DNA of 64,000 nucleotides from Phocaeicola coprocola DSM 17136 (GTDB lineage Bacteria; Bacteroidota; Bacteroidia; Bacteroidales; Bacteroidaceae), in the NCBI RefSeq assembly GCF_000154845.1, contig NZ_DS981470.1:1-64000 (forward strand). Direction: 5' to 3'. This document shows, piece by piece, positions 35,241 to 48,916 of the stretch. Below the pieces are notes generated by a model. The model did not search any database, was not told the origin of the DNA, and saw only the letters and a program-made list of their open reading frames with translations. Position 1 is the first letter of the stretch. Every line of letters starts with the position of its first letter. Position numbers and translations under genes: made by a program.

Positions 35241-35254
35241 TAGTTTATAAACTA
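35241..35254. promoter_or_regulatory. candidate BlaI-type operator
   Basis: TAGTTTATAAACTA is a perfect 14-base palindrome 37 bases before the repressor start. Further half-sites (AACTA, TAGTTA) flank it. This arrangement suits a dimeric winged-helix repressor controlling its own operon. Confidence 0.5.
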
Positions 35255-35375
35255 ATTTTTATAGTTAAATAAATAAAATAGGAGAAATGAGTGGTTTATA
35301 TGGGGATAAAAAATAGGGAAGACTACCCGATAGACAAAGTAGCCTTCCCTTGTTGAAGTAAGATGAAGAGTTATG

Positions 35376-37295
35376 TTATTTTCCGTAATCTTCGTACATC
35401 ATCAGCAGATGCGACGAGCTCCAGCTGAAGTGAGGAGCCTGGAGGCGCTCTCCGTTGTGTGTGCCATAGTTTTCATGTATAGGAGCATCTTCTTTCAGCC
35501 CTTGGCAGCGTTCGAATACTTGCTCCGTATATTGATCTGCAAGTTTTCCGTAGCCATAGTTACGCAATCCCCTGATAGCCTGATAAGTCTGGTCGAGCCA
35601 TATCGGACCTCTCCAATATCCGTTCGGATCACATTTCGGATTATCGGCAGCAGCCGTAGGGAAGGGGATATAAGTTGAAAACTTAGTTGTATCAGTCAGC
35701 AGTGTAATGGCTTTATCCATTTGCTTCTTGCTGGCTATTTGTACCCAGAACGGAGTATATCCTTCGCATCCAGGTTCTTCAATGAAGCTGCCATCGCTCA
35801 ACCGGCGGTCACAGAACCATCCGATTTTTTCATCGAAGAAATAATCGGCGATTTTATCGCTGTAGTCGGGACCATCAAAGCTAATGCCGATCAACGAAGC
35901 AAATTTCTTCAGTAATTTACATTCGTAGGCTAGATATGCATTCAGGTCCACACTTTCCTGATCCATACTCCATGCATCGTCTGCATTTTTCAGCATCTTT
36001 GTGTTGTCGAAGCGAATGGCATTGTCCATACCACTTTCCCATGCGGCAGCTTCCAGGGTGCCGTCGGTAGAACCAAACTCACAGATGCCGTTACGGTTGT
36101 GGTCGCGTTTTGCATACCACCATTTGTAATAGGCAAGCAGTTGCGGATACATCTCTTTTACGAAGGTGGTATCTTGGGTGTGAGTAAATATTTCATCTAC
36201 AGCCCAGCAAACCAAAGGTGGCTTACTGTCGCGGGCATTATTATCTGCCGAATTGGTATAGATACAGTCGATAATCATACCGTCGGGCAACTGGTAGTCG
36301 AACATGGCACGAATATTGTTTTTCGCCAGTTCGGGAGCAAAGCTTGCCAGAGCTGCTGAGAAACGCCAGCTGTCCCAGGCCCAGAATCCGACGAAATAGC
36401 CTACCGCATGGCTGGGAATAACTCCTTCATGTAACAGTCCTTCTCGGTGTGTACGCCAGTTGGAAATCAGTGTTACAGCAGACTTTACGGCAATACGGTC
36501 GTACTCAGGCTTCATGTCGTTGCGTAGAATCTTTTGTAAGTATCCGTTCCATCGGTCTGCATTTGCCTTCAGCTCTTGTGAAGGATTGTTCAGCAGAGCT
36601 TGTATGCGTTGTTCGCTTACTGGAAGTTCTTTTTCGGAAGCGAAGAACGAAATGGCAATATCAGTTTTCTTACATCCGGGTTCAGTCTGTGCAACATAAT
36701 TTTTCCCGTCGCATGTCAACGTGATGTCAGAATCGAACGTTAACGTTACAATCTCTCCGTTGGAGTGACGTACTGTAACGATGTTACGCTCAGCTTCCAG
36801 ATGTACATTATTATTCCATTGTCTGGCTGTAAAGCAAAGTCCTTTTCCACTGTTACTCTCTATTTGCAGTAGAGCTGTAGAAGCATTGATGAAATTCATG
36901 CGCTGGCTGATACTTTCTGTTCCGGAGGATGAGGATATATATACTTCACCTGGAAAGTAAGATGCCGAGTCGGGAGTCATTGCTGTTGTTTCTCCTATAA
37001 GACTGGCTTCCACGATCGATTGGGCAAACCATATCCGGTTGTCGATGCTGAACGGACCGCAAAATCCGTTTACCCATTTATCTTGTTGCGGTATGGTAAA
37101 TCCCATCCACGAACCTGCATCGGTAAAACATCCTGCGCGATGAACGGTTGAATCGGGTGTCAGCGCAATATTCAGGATATTGCTGAATTCATATCGGTTT
37201 CTTTCCTGAGACATATTCTGTCGGGAACCTGTGGTGCAGGCTGAAATGCCGGCAGCCAGTCCCAGAAGCAAAACCTTTATTGTATTTTTTTTCAT
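35376..37295 (-). CDS. GH63/trehalase-like glycoside hydrolase lipoprotein
   Basis: This 639-residue protein carries a lipoprotein signal (LLLGLAAGISACTTG) and so is probably a surface or periplasmic lipoprotein. A beta-rich N-terminal domain precedes an (alpha/alpha)6-barrel. The barrel contains VGFWAWDSWRFSAALASF, which resembles the catalytic-acid region of GH63 enzymes such as YgjK, and WRGPIWLDQTYQAIRGLRNY. It likely cleaves an alpha-linked sugar; the specificity is unknown. It follows the GH2 gene by 43 bases in the same direction, which points to a shared substrate. Confidence 0.8.
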   Translation of the reverse strand: MKKNTIKVLLLGLAAGISACTTGSRQNMSQERNRYEFSNILNIALTPDSTVHRAGCFTDAGSWMGFTIPQQDKWVNGFCGPFSIDNRIWFAQSIVEASLIGETTAMTPDSASYFPGEVYISSSSGTESISQRMNFINASTALLQIESNSGKGLCFTARQWNNNVHLEAERNIVTVRHSNGEIVTLTFDSDITLTCDGKNYVAQTEPGCKKTDIAISFFASEKELPVSEQRIQALLNNPSQELKANADRWNGYLQKILRNDMKPEYDRIAVKSAVTLISNWRTHREGLLHEGVIPSHAVGYFVGFWAWDSWRFSAALASFAPELAKNNIRAMFDYQLPDGMIIDCIYTNSADNNARDSKPPLVCWAVDEIFTHTQDTTFVKEMYPQLLAYYKWWYAKRDHNRNGICEFGSTDGTLEAAAWESGMDNAIRFDNTKMLKNADDAWSMDQESVDLNAYLAYECKLLKKFASLIGISFDGPDYSDKIADYFFDEKIGWFCDRRLSDGSFIEEPGCEGYTPFWVQIASKKQMDKAITLLTDTTKFSTYIPFPTAAADNPKCDPNGYWRGPIWLDQTYQAIRGLRNYGYGKLADQYTEQVFERCQGLKEDAPIHENYGTHNGERLQAPHFSWSSSHLLMMYEDYGK

Positions 37296-37338
37296 TGTTG
37301 ATTGATGTTTTTAAGTATGTAAACCAAAAACGCTTCTT

Positions 37339-41122
<3,784 letters not shown>

Positions 41123-41126
<4 letters not shown>

Positions 41127-41401
41127 GCTTTTCCTCCTTTCTTTTTATACAGGAGATACCATAGCCCCCAAGCGAAGATACAACTTCCCAATACGCATGC
41201 CAGCGTAATGGTAAAGGCTTCTACTCCTAAAGTTGCAAGTCCTTCTACTATCTGGCGATTTCCTCCTACTTCTACTCCTAATAAAAAAAGGAGTACCCAG
41301 ATTAGTGATGTTATGACTTTATTTATCCACGAAAATTCTTGGCGACGGAGCAGGAAACCTATTGCCATACCTCCTAACATTAATCCGATAACAGTAAACA
41401 T
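41123..41401 (-). CDS. LysO-like transporter, N-terminal part
   Basis: This 92-residue membrane protein (three helices at about 2-18, 28-46 and 60-85) corresponds to the N-terminal half of LysO, with SLIWVLLFLLGVEVGGN as a typical segment. In E. coli LysO is a single protein. Here the reading frame is split cleanly at an ATGA overlap, which looks like a natural two-gene form rather than a frameshift. It has its own promoter-like sequence upstream. Confidence 0.8.
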
Positions 41402-41429
41402 ATTCTTTTTTTGTAATCTTTTTTGTGGG

Positions 41430-41460
41430 CAAAAGTAAAGAAAAGGGTTCGGAAGAGCAA
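41430..41460 (-). promoter_or_regulatory. promoter before the LysO-like/GH2/GH63 genes
   Basis: On the minus strand, TTG (41460-41458), 20 bases, then TACTTTTG (41437-41430) matches the consensus, 28 bases before the LysO-like start. Confidence 0.5.
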
Positions 41461-41473
41461 CATCTTCCGAACC
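41446..41473 (-). terminator. hairpin after susD
   Basis: GGTTCGGAAGA pairs perfectly with TCTTCCGAACC around a 6-base loop, followed on the minus strand by a T-rich stretch. It starts 12 bases after the susD stop and overlaps the -33 part of the next promoter. Confidence 0.5.
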
Positions 41474-41484
41474 GGAAGATTTCT

Positions 41485-42987
41485 TTATTTTACTTCAGGA
41501 TTTGCGTCAATCTCCCATTTAGGTATTGGGTAGAACAACTTGCTTTCATCGAATCCTGTGCGACCTGCCTTTTGTAATGCAGAAGCTGTCTTTCCCCACC
41601 GGCGTAAATCATACCAGCGGTAACTTTCCAATGGGAATTCAAGAATGCGTTCATGTTCTATCTGATCGCGTACCTCTTGCTGGGTTGTACCTTCCATCGG
41701 AGGCATATTACCATGTACACTTCTAATTTCATTGATAATAGGAATAGCCTGTTCTGGATGGTTTTGTTCGTTTAATACTTCAGCTTTCATGAGCAATACA
41801 TTCACATAGCGCATCAATGGAATGTTTATAGCGCATGCTTCTTGCATCTCTTCAAGTGTCGGAGAGGTAAATCTACGGAATACCGGTTTATTCTCACCTC
41901 CAAACAATTCGTCATATTCTTTTCCCATAACTCTTCCTGTTCCGTCGTTGAAGTAGTCGCACTGGAAGTAGATTGTGTTGTACAGACGTTCGTCATAGCG
42001 TCCGTCGTTCAACTTACCTTCTTTCATATATTCTTCCATCAGCATGTTGCTAGGCAGAATTTCATCATATCCGTTCAACTCTTTCGCGCCAATCCATTGG
42101 TTCAGGTAAGAATAGTGCACAGAACCATTTGCTTCGCTCTTGCTGTACTGTACTTCGAATATAGATTCAGAACAGTTTTTGTTTGTTCCGTTAAACATTC
42201 CTATCAGGTTTTCTCCGCTTACTAGTGAATATCCTTTTACATTGTTCAGCGCTGTAAGAGCTTTGTCCAGATAAGTGCTTTTCTTTTCTGGTTCTTCGTA
42301 TGCACGAGTCAGATAGGCAAAACCGATATAAGCATAAGCAGTACCGCTGGTAGCACGTCCTAATTCATTTTCGTTCCGGCTTTCCGGCAGTTGGGCTGCG
42401 TAGTTTTCCAGTTCTTCCAGAATGAAATCCCAGCAGGCTGTACGTTCGGATAACGGACGGTTCAATTGAGAAGACTCTTTAATGTATTCGTTGCGGATGA
42501 TGATTTTTTCCCAGTTGAGCAGTAACATCATATGATAATATCCTCTCAGAAAATGTGCTTCGTTAAGAAGTTCGTTACGCTTGTTCTCATCCAGATTCGG
42601 GATATTCGGAACATTGGCTAATACCTGGTTGGCAAAGTTGATTCCTCTGTATAAATCCTGATAATAATAAGAGAACTGAGTATTACCATTGGTATAGTTG
42701 AAATAATAAAGTGCTACCCACTGGTCGTAGTTACCGGCATCACTACCTAAATTGACAATGTCTGCACGGTATTCTTCGGTTGGCCATCGCACTTCACTAG
42801 TTGCATATGTATCACCATGATAGAGTTGTGAATAGGCTGCTGCCAGTCCAGCTTGTGCATCCTGTTCATTTCTCCAGTAATTGTCTGTTGTCAGTTCGTC
42901 CGGTGACTCTACGGTCAGGAAGTCCTCGCATGAAGTAGATGACAGGGCGAGGCATATTATACTTGCTAAATAAAATATCTTTTTCAT
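41485..42987 (-). CDS. SusD/RagB-family outer-membrane glycan-binding lipoprotein
   Basis: This 500-residue protein has a lipoprotein signal (ICLALSSTSCEDF), the helical TPR-rich N-terminal half, and the C-terminal family region ending IEHERILEFPLESYRWYDLR. SusD proteins cap a SusC channel at the cell surface and capture glycans for import. It follows susC by 25 bases. Confidence 0.95.
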   Translation of the reverse strand: MKKIFYLASIICLALSSTSCEDFLTVESPDELTTDNYWRNEQDAQAGLAAAYSQLYHGDTYATSEVRWPTEEYRADIVNLGSDAGNYDQWVALYYFNYTNGNTQFSYYYQDLYRGINFANQVLANVPNIPNLDENKRNELLNEAHFLRGYYHMMLLLNWEKIIIRNEYIKESSQLNRPLSERTACWDFILEELENYAAQLPESRNENELGRATSGTAYAYIGFAYLTRAYEEPEKKSTYLDKALTALNNVKGYSLVSGENLIGMFNGTNKNCSESIFEVQYSKSEANGSVHYSYLNQWIGAKELNGYDEILPSNMLMEEYMKEGKLNDGRYDERLYNTIYFQCDYFNDGTGRVMGKEYDELFGGENKPVFRRFTSPTLEEMQEACAINIPLMRYVNVLLMKAEVLNEQNHPEQAIPIINEIRSVHGNMPPMEGTTQQEVRDQIEHERILEFPLESYRWYDLRRWGKTASALQKAGRTGFDESKLFYPIPKWEIDANPEVK

Positions 42988-43012
42988 ATTCTTAATGCTG
43001 AGTTTGTATGTA

Positions 43013-46000
43013 TTAGAATGTTAATTGCGCTCCTATTGTAAATGAACGGGTAAATGGGAAAATGTAACTGTCAATACCTGTATCCAGAGGACTGCTTCTT
43101 GAGAATTCAGGATCTGTTCCAGAATACTTCGTGATAGTAAACAGATTTTCACCGCTGATATAGAAACGTAATTTTTCGATATATGCCTTCTTCAGGATAT
43201 TTGTCGGCAAGGTGTATCCGAGCTGAGCCTGACGCAAGCGGACAAAGTTTCCGTTTTCGAGGAAACGGTCAGATTCACGTGCGTTTCTGTTAGGATCGTT
43301 CAGCACGGCACGAGGCATGTCTGTATCCGTATTTGTCGGTGTCCATGCATCTAACACGCTGGTCAGCATTTGTCCCGGTGTCTGCATGCTTTCGTAGAAA
43401 TATCGGTTACCGTTGAACAGCTTATGTCCCCATGCGCTTCCAAATAAAAGGCTCAGGTCAAATCCTTTATAACCTGCGGTCAGGTTCAGGTTGGCTTCTA
43501 CTTTAGGAATACCGGTTCCACAATATTCACGGTCGTTTTCGTCCAATACTCCATCACCATTGATATCCTTGAAACGGATATCACCGGCTTTAGCATTAGG
43601 TTGAAGTCTTTCACCATTGGCATTTACATATGCAGCTGCTTCAGCATCACTCTGGAAAATACCGTCTGTGCGATATAAGTAGAAGGCACTGATAGGCTTA
43701 CCTTCTGTTGCATAAGCAGGTGTATAGTCGGTTCCATATACCAGACCTGTACAGTAAAGGGCCTGACCTTTATCTGCAAGGCTGATTACTTCATTATGAG
43801 TTGTACTGAGGTTGAATCCGATGCCATATTCAAAGTCTTTAATGCGGTCGTTCCAGTTCAATTCTAATTCGAATCCTCTGTTTCTGATTTTGCCGACATT
43901 TAAAATCGGATTTTGATATCCGGCAGACGGAGAAAGTTTTTTGGTAATCAGCAAATCTTCAGTCTGGTTGATATAGTAGTTGATGCTACCAGTCAGACGG
44001 TTATTGAACATAGCGTAGTCGAATCCGATATTCTTGGTATCTGTTGTTTCCCATTTCAAGTCGTTACGCTCCATGTTCCATGCAACAGCACCTGCCCATG
44101 GGTTGCTTCCACTACCTTGTACGTAACCTCCGTAATAAGTATTGTAAGAAGATATCAATGCCTGGAAATCGTAATATCCTAATGCATTTTCATTACCCAG
44201 ACGTCCCCAGCTGACGCGGAACTTCAAGTTATTGATAAATGTATTCTTCGGGAAGAATTTTTCTTCACTGATGCGCCAGCCTAATGCTATAGATGGGAAA
44301 CATCCCCAACGGTTGTTCTTTCCGAATTTTGAAGAACCGTCGTAACGCATGGTTGCCTGAATCAGATAGCGATTGTCAAAGTTATAGTTGATACGTCCGA
44401 AGAAAGAGGCACGGTTATATTCGTATTTTGTTCCTTCTCCTGTATATGTACCACCTTTTCCTGCATCGATCGTGTCGAAACTAGGATCCAGGAATCCTGA
44501 AGGTTCGTTGGTGCTGACCAAATTACCGTTTTTATCTACTGTATATCTGGTTGCAAATCCTTCTACTGCAACACCATTTGAAGTATTTTTTGTAGAAGTG
44601 ATAGAAGAACCTATCATGGCGTTCAGGCTGTGTTTGCCAAATTCCTTGTTGAAGTTTAAAATGTTGTCTATAGTCTGTTCTTCCCAATAATAAGTAGATT
44701 CACTGTTGTAAGGATATAAGTGTGTTTGCTGTGCATTTGAAATGTAATCAGGATAATGTAAAGTGTAACGGTAATGTTTACCACGATAAGCGTAGCTGGT
44801 TTTGAAATTCAACCATGAAGTGATTTTAATACCTAGAGAAACATTTGCGGTAGTGCTGAATGTTTTTTCTGTTTCATCCTGATAGTAATAGTCTGCCATC
44901 GGGTTATTGTTCGAAGGTAATCCCTGAGAGGCTGTCAGTCCGAAACCATATTTTTCATTTTCATCGTATACCGGAACAAGCGGTGAAATGTTGTAGACTT
45001 CTTTCAATGAATAAGTCGGCTGATGACTTTTTGTATAGCGGAAGCCTAAGTTAGCATCCAGATCAAAGATGTATTTACTCATGTGGAGTTTCATACGCGC
45101 ATTATCCTGACGGAAATCGTTTCCGAGGAAGATACCTTTATCGTCAGCATGATTATATGATACAGAGTATTGAGCTGTTTCTCCACCTCCACGTACACTG
45201 AACATGTAGTTTTGTGAAAGACCGTTGCGCATCATTTCGTCTTGCCAGTTAGTGTCTACACCTGTGTCGGTTGTACAGTAAGCAGGAATTTCGTCTTCAC
45301 GTCCTGCATTGATATACATTTGTTTGATAGTAGACTTATATTGTTCTGCGTTTAAGAACTCCATACGTTTGGCTACGGTAGTCATACTCAGATAAGTGTT
45401 GAAATCAATGTGTGTTTCACCTTTTTTACCGTTCTTGGTTGTGATAATGACTACACCGTTTGCTGCTACAGAACCATAGATGGCAGCTGCTGCACCGTCT
45501 TTCAGTACTTCCATAGATTGAATATCGACAGGGTTTACACTGTTGATATCACCGGGGAATCCATCAATAATGTAGAGAGGTTCATTATCGCCGAATGATT
45601 TGACACCACGAATCTTAACAGAAACTCCAGCTCCTGCATTACCTCCCGACTTCATGATATTGACTCCGGCAATCTTTCCCTGCAGCGCTTCTGCCGGATT
45701 GGTAGTCGTACGCTTAGTCAGTTCGTCAACATCTACTGATGAAATAGCTCCGGTCATGTCGCTTTTCTTCATTGTACCATAACCTACTACGACTACTTCG
45801 TCTAAAACTTCTGTATCTTCTTTAAGTGTAATTTTAAAATTGCGTTGATTGTTTACTGCGATTTCCTGAGTTTGGAAACCTACATAAGAAATAACAAGAG
45901 TACCTTTAGGAGACACGCTTAATTCAAAGTTACCATCCATGTCGGTGATGACTCCATTGGTTGTTCCTTTTTCTAATACGCTGGCACCGATAACTGTCAT

Positions 46001-46120
46001 GCCTGATGCATCGAGTACCGTTCCTTTCACTTGGATTGCTTGTGCAAATCCTGACATCGGAATTGATAAAGCTAGCAGAAATATTAACTGCCATACTTTA
46101 GATACAACATCTTTTTTCAT
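43013..46120 (-). CDS. SusC/RagA-family TonB-dependent outer-membrane transporter
   Basis: This 1035-residue protein has a signal peptide (IFLLALSIPMSGFAQA), a carboxypeptidase-regulatory-like domain (about 30-110, VKGTVLDASGMTVIGASV), the TonB box region EVLDEVVVVGYGTMKKSD, a plug domain (PAEALQGKIAGVNIM) and a long beta-barrel ending in F. It imports an oligosaccharide with its SusD partner. With the GH2 and GH63-like genes it outlines a polysaccharide utilisation locus. The region upstream (46121-46415) should contain its promoter. Confidence 0.96.
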   Translation of the reverse strand: MKKDVVSKVWQLIFLLALSIPMSGFAQAIQVKGTVLDASGMTVIGASVLEKGTTNGVITDMDGNFELSVSPKGTLVISYVGFQTQEIAVNNQRNFKITLKEDTEVLDEVVVVGYGTMKKSDMTGAISSVDVDELTKRTTTNPAEALQGKIAGVNIMKSGGNAGAGVSVKIRGVKSFGDNEPLYIIDGFPGDINSVNPVDIQSMEVLKDGAAAAIYGSVAANGVVIITTKNGKKGETHIDFNTYLSMTTVAKRMEFLNAEQYKSTIKQMYINAGREDEIPAYCTTDTGVDTNWQDEMMRNGLSQNYMFSVRGGGETAQYSVSYNHADDKGIFLGNDFRQDNARMKLHMSKYIFDLDANLGFRYTKSHQPTYSLKEVYNISPLVPVYDENEKYGFGLTASQGLPSNNNPMADYYYQDETEKTFSTTANVSLGIKITSWLNFKTSYAYRGKHYRYTLHYPDYISNAQQTHLYPYNSESTYYWEEQTIDNILNFNKEFGKHSLNAMIGSSITSTKNTSNGVAVEGFATRYTVDKNGNLVSTNEPSGFLDPSFDTIDAGKGGTYTGEGTKYEYNRASFFGRINYNFDNRYLIQATMRYDGSSKFGKNNRWGCFPSIALGWRISEEKFFPKNTFINNLKFRVSWGRLGNENALGYYDFQALISSYNTYYGGYVQGSGSNPWAGAVAWNMERNDLKWETTDTKNIGFDYAMFNNRLTGSINYYINQTEDLLITKKLSPSAGYQNPILNVGKIRNRGFELELNWNDRIKDFEYGIGFNLSTTHNEVISLADKGQALYCTGLVYGTDYTPAYATEGKPISAFYLYRTDGIFQSDAEAAAYVNANGERLQPNAKAGDIRFKDINGDGVLDENDREYCGTGIPKVEANLNLTAGYKGFDLSLLFGSAWGHKLFNGNRYFYESMQTPGQMLTSVLDAWTPTNTDTDMPRAVLNDPNRNARESDRFLENGNFVRLRQAQLGYTLPTNILKKAYIEKLRFYISGENLFTITKYSGTDPEFSRSSPLDTGIDSYIFPFTRSFTIGAQLTF

Positions 46121-46487
46121 TTGTGTTTTTTGTTTATGTTAAGGTTAGTCAACTGATTTTTTCGATATCCAAATATATTCAAAATGCCATTGAAGTGAAT
46201 ATGTTTTGTTGTTACAAAGTATCTACATAAGGGATTTTTACGCTTGTTTTATGTCTACTCGTGTTATTCTAATGTATTGATTATTAATAATATATGCTTT
46301 ACTTGTATATCTACAAAAGAGCATTTTGATATTGTCACGGAAAATAGTCGTAGAAACATCCTTTTTCTTGCTGTTCAGATTACTCTTCCTGTTGTTTTAA
46401 TTTGTTTAAGAATGTAAAAATCCCGGCAATGGTTATTGTGTAACTATTGCCGGGATTTTTATCAGATAAGTTTATTTTGAGATTTAC
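46121..46487. other. intergenic region upstream of susC
   Basis: About 365 bases. The left 290 form the long leader or promoter region of susC. A TACTTTG close to a -7 box is present on the minus strand but with one base too few. The right end holds the terminator of the TPR regulator gene. No gene is seen. Confidence 0.5.
46416..46460 (-). terminator. terminator after the TPR regulator gene
   Basis: AAAAATCCCGGCAAT pairs with ATTGCCGGGATTTTT, and five inner pairs extend the stem to about 20 bp around TTGTG. It separates the regulator transcript from susC. Confidence 0.8.
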
Positions 46488-48107
46488 TTAGATAGACTGG
46501 ATATAAGCGATAAGATCTTCTTCGGAGGATAAGCCTAATGCCTTACGCAGTCGATAACGATTCATGTTGATAGTCTTTGGTGTGTTTCCTGTTAGCATAG
46601 CTATTTCTTTGGTCGACAAATTGACACGTAATAGACTTGCCAAATGCTTTTCTCCCTGCGTCAAATTAGGATGGCGTTCGGTAAGGTGAGCAAGAAATTC
46701 TTTCATTTTTTCGTCTATTGTCTGTAGTGTCATGCTGTTGTTCTTGTTGGTGGCTTGATATTGGCTGATAAATGCATTGATCTTTTTTAGGTGAGGGATT
46801 AATTCTTGCTTTTCCATCCGATAACCTTGGCGCACCTGCTCTTGTATCTTGTCCAGAAGTTCATTACGACTTTGCAAGAATACAGCAAAGTTTGTTGTTT
46901 CTTGTTTGCTGGTTTCAAGTGCATGTTGTACATTTTCCAACTCTGCCTTTTGTTTTTGCATTTTGAGTTTGGCTATTTCATGTTCAGATTGTTCTATTCG
47001 GTATTGGGCATTAAGCAGCTGGATTTTCTTTTTACGTTTAAATCGCTGGTGTAGTAGAAAACCGATTATGGCCACTAATGCAGCAACAGTCAGAATTGTG
47101 ACGATATTGCGTCGGAGTAATCTGATTTTATACTCTTGTTGCTGTAACTCTTCTTTTTGCTGTTGCGCCAGGAGCTTTTCCTGCGCAATGCGCTGTTCTA
47201 CGGTGCGAAGTTTGTTTTCACTTTGTATTTCTTTACTTAAAGCATACAGTGAAGTTTGTTTTTCATAAGCAGTCCGATAGTCACCTATGGCACTATATAC
47301 TAATGCCGAATATTCGTAATTGTCACATATAACTCCTTTGGCTCCTATATTTAAGGCCAGTTGATAGGCTTTCTCTAGTGCAGCAATAGCTTGTGGATAT
47401 TTATGAGCATAATAATAAAGTTTTCCTAGATTATTATAGTTTTCTCCCAATGACCATGTCGCATTCAGGTGTTTGTTGATAATGATTGCTTCATTTATCC
47501 ATTCCAGCTGTTCTTCTATATTACCTTCGAACAAACATAAATTGTTTAGATTACTGGCTATGCTTTTAAGATTCTTTGAGGATCGGTTAATGGCCAATGC
47601 TTGTTTTAAGAAACGTTCCGCTTGTTGAAATTCATTAATATAGGTATGTATGATACCACGGTTGTTATAGCATAAAGCTAAATTAAGGGAATCGTTTTCC
47701 GTTTTAAACAGTGAAATGGCTTTATCGCTTAGATTGATTGCTTTAGTATAATCTCCCAAGTTGCAGTATCCTACACTCATTAAATTATAGATATGCCCTT
47801 TCAAGTCATTCTCATTTTTGGAAACTAATGCGTCTGCTTCGTATAAAGCTTGAATACATCCGTCGAAATCTCCAAGTAATTTTTCAGCTTGTGCATAAAT
47901 ATAGAGTGCTTGTGATTGTTGAGAAGATGAGGTTGCCATTGCTCGTGCCTTTGTTGCATAATATGCCGCTTGTTGCGGATTCGTATACAATTCTTTCTCA
48001 GCCTTGTCTAAGAAACTGTTGACATCAGTATCTGTTGTCTGGGCATGGATGAATTGGGGGAGAAAAAGGAACAATAATCCTATTATATAAAAGCTGATGT
48101 TTTTCAT
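46488..48107 (-). CDS. membrane-anchored TPR protein with C-terminal HTH regulator domain
   Basis: This 539-residue protein has a signal peptide (FYIIGLLFLFLPQFIHAQ), about six tetratricopeptide repeats in the periplasmic part (about 30-300), a membrane helix (near 333-352, VTILTVAALVAIIGFLL), a cytoplasmic coiled coil (about 365-405) and a C-terminal LuxR-like helix-turn-helix (about 475-535, LSTKEIAMLTGNTPKTINMN). This layout is common among Bacteroidetes regulators. It may sense a periplasmic signal and control the adjacent susC locus, but that is inference from position. Confidence 0.82.
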   Translation of the reverse strand: MKNISFYIIGLLFLFLPQFIHAQTTDTDVNSFLDKAEKELYTNPQQAAYYATKARAMATSSSQQSQALYIYAQAEKLLGDFDGCIQALYEADALVSKNENDLKGHIYNLMSVGYCNLGDYTKAINLSDKAISLFKTENDSLNLALCYNNRGIIHTYINEFQQAERFLKQALAINRSSKNLKSIASNLNNLCLFEGNIEEQLEWINEAIIINKHLNATWSLGENYNNLGKLYYYAHKYPQAIAALEKAYQLALNIGAKGVICDNYEYSALVYSAIGDYRTAYEKQTSLYALSKEIQSENKLRTVEQRIAQEKLLAQQQKEELQQQEYKIRLLRRNIVTILTVAALVAIIGFLLHQRFKRKKKIQLLNAQYRIEQSEHEIAKLKMQKQKAELENVQHALETSKQETTNFAVFLQSRNELLDKIQEQVRQGYRMEKQELIPHLKKINAFISQYQATNKNNSMTLQTIDEKMKEFLAHLTERHPNLTQGEKHLASLLRVNLSTKEIAMLTGNTPKTINMNRYRLRKALGLSSEEDLIAYIQSI

Positions 48108-48126
48108 TTTTGTTTTTTGATTTTTA

Positions 48127-48134
48127 CAAAGTTA
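48127..48134 (-). promoter_or_regulatory. -7 box of the TPR regulator gene
   Basis: The minus strand reads TAACTTTG, 19 bases before the gene. No clear -33 TTTG is seen. Confidence 0.35.
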
Positions 48135-48250
48135 TAAAAACTCTTATAATCATAAAAAAAAGATATGAAAAACAGAATATTAACAATCATAGTAGATAAG
48201 TTATTGATAACTTAGAAATAAAATAGATACGTAATTCCTTCAAAAAGCCG

Positions 48251-48258
48251 TACCTTTG
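48251..48258 (+). promoter_or_regulatory. -7 box of rnhB
   Basis: TACCTTTG matches TAnnTTTG, 24 bases before the chosen rnhB ATG. A TTG inside it could be read as an upstream start codon, but a promoter element there makes that unlikely. Confidence 0.5.
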
Positions 48259-48282
48259 CACCCCGAAAATAAAACGACGTAT

Positions 48283-48885
48283 ATGTTATTGCCTTATTTG
48301 CATAAAGACCTGATTGAAGCCGGATGTGATGAAGCCGGACGTGGTTGTCTGGCTGGAGCCGTGTATGCGGCAGCAGTAATCCTGCCTTCCGATTATGAGA
48401 ACCAGCAGCTGAACGATTCCAAAAAGCTTACAGAGCATCAGCGATATGCACTTCGGGAAGTGATAGAAAGGGATGCAATAGCATGGGCTGTAGGGGTAGT
48501 GACACCTCAGGAAATTGATAAAATAAACATTCTGAATGCTTCTTTTCTGGCAATGCATCGTGCGATAGACCAGTTGAAGGTACGTCCGCAACATTTGCTG
48601 ATTGACGGAAACCGATTCAATAAATACGAGGATCTTCCTCACACGACTGTAGTTAAGGGAGATGGTAAGTATCTGTCGATTGCGGCTGCTTCTATTTTGG
48701 CAAAAACTTATCGTGACGACTATATGAACCGGCTTGCAGAAGAGTATCCTTTATATGACTGGCAGAAGAATAAAGGTTATCCGACAAAAAAGCATCGGGA
48801 AGCAATTGCCCGTTATGGGACCACTCCTTACCACCGGATGACATATAATTTACTGGGAGACGGACAACTCTCCTTCGATTTTTAA
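48283..48885 (+). CDS. rnhB: ribonuclease HII
   Basis: RNase HII cuts RNA within RNA-DNA hybrids and starts removal of misincorporated ribonucleotides. The 200-residue product has the family motif [13 protein letters not shown] near residue 15, with the catalytic Asp-Glu. LIDGN supplies a further acidic residue, and the [14 protein letters not shown] and YHRMTY segments are family-typical. The ATG at 48283 is used rather than a TTG at 48256 that lies inside the promoter box. Confidence 0.95.
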   Translation: MLLPYLHKDLIEAGCDEAGRGCLAGAVYAAAVILPSDYENQQLNDSKKLTEHQRYALREVIERDAIAWAVGVVTPQEIDKINILNASFLAMHRAIDQLKVRPQHLLIDGNRFNKYEDLPHTTVVKGDGKYLSIAAASILAKTYRDDYMNRLAEEYPLYDWQKNKGYPTKKHREAIARYGTTPYHRMTYNLLGDGQLSFDF

Positions 48886-48916
48886 AAAGAGAAACGGTTA
48901 TATTAACCAGTATTTA

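Noticed and set aside
34830-37295. Beta-lactam resistance locus from BlaI/BlaR1
   Set aside because: No beta-lactamase or penicillin-binding protein gene is adjacent. The neighbour is a glycoside hydrolase with a separate spacing of about 170 bases.
48256-48282. TTG start extending rnhB by nine codons
   Set aside because: The TTG is inside the -7 box TACCTTTG and the extra residues are not part of the family.
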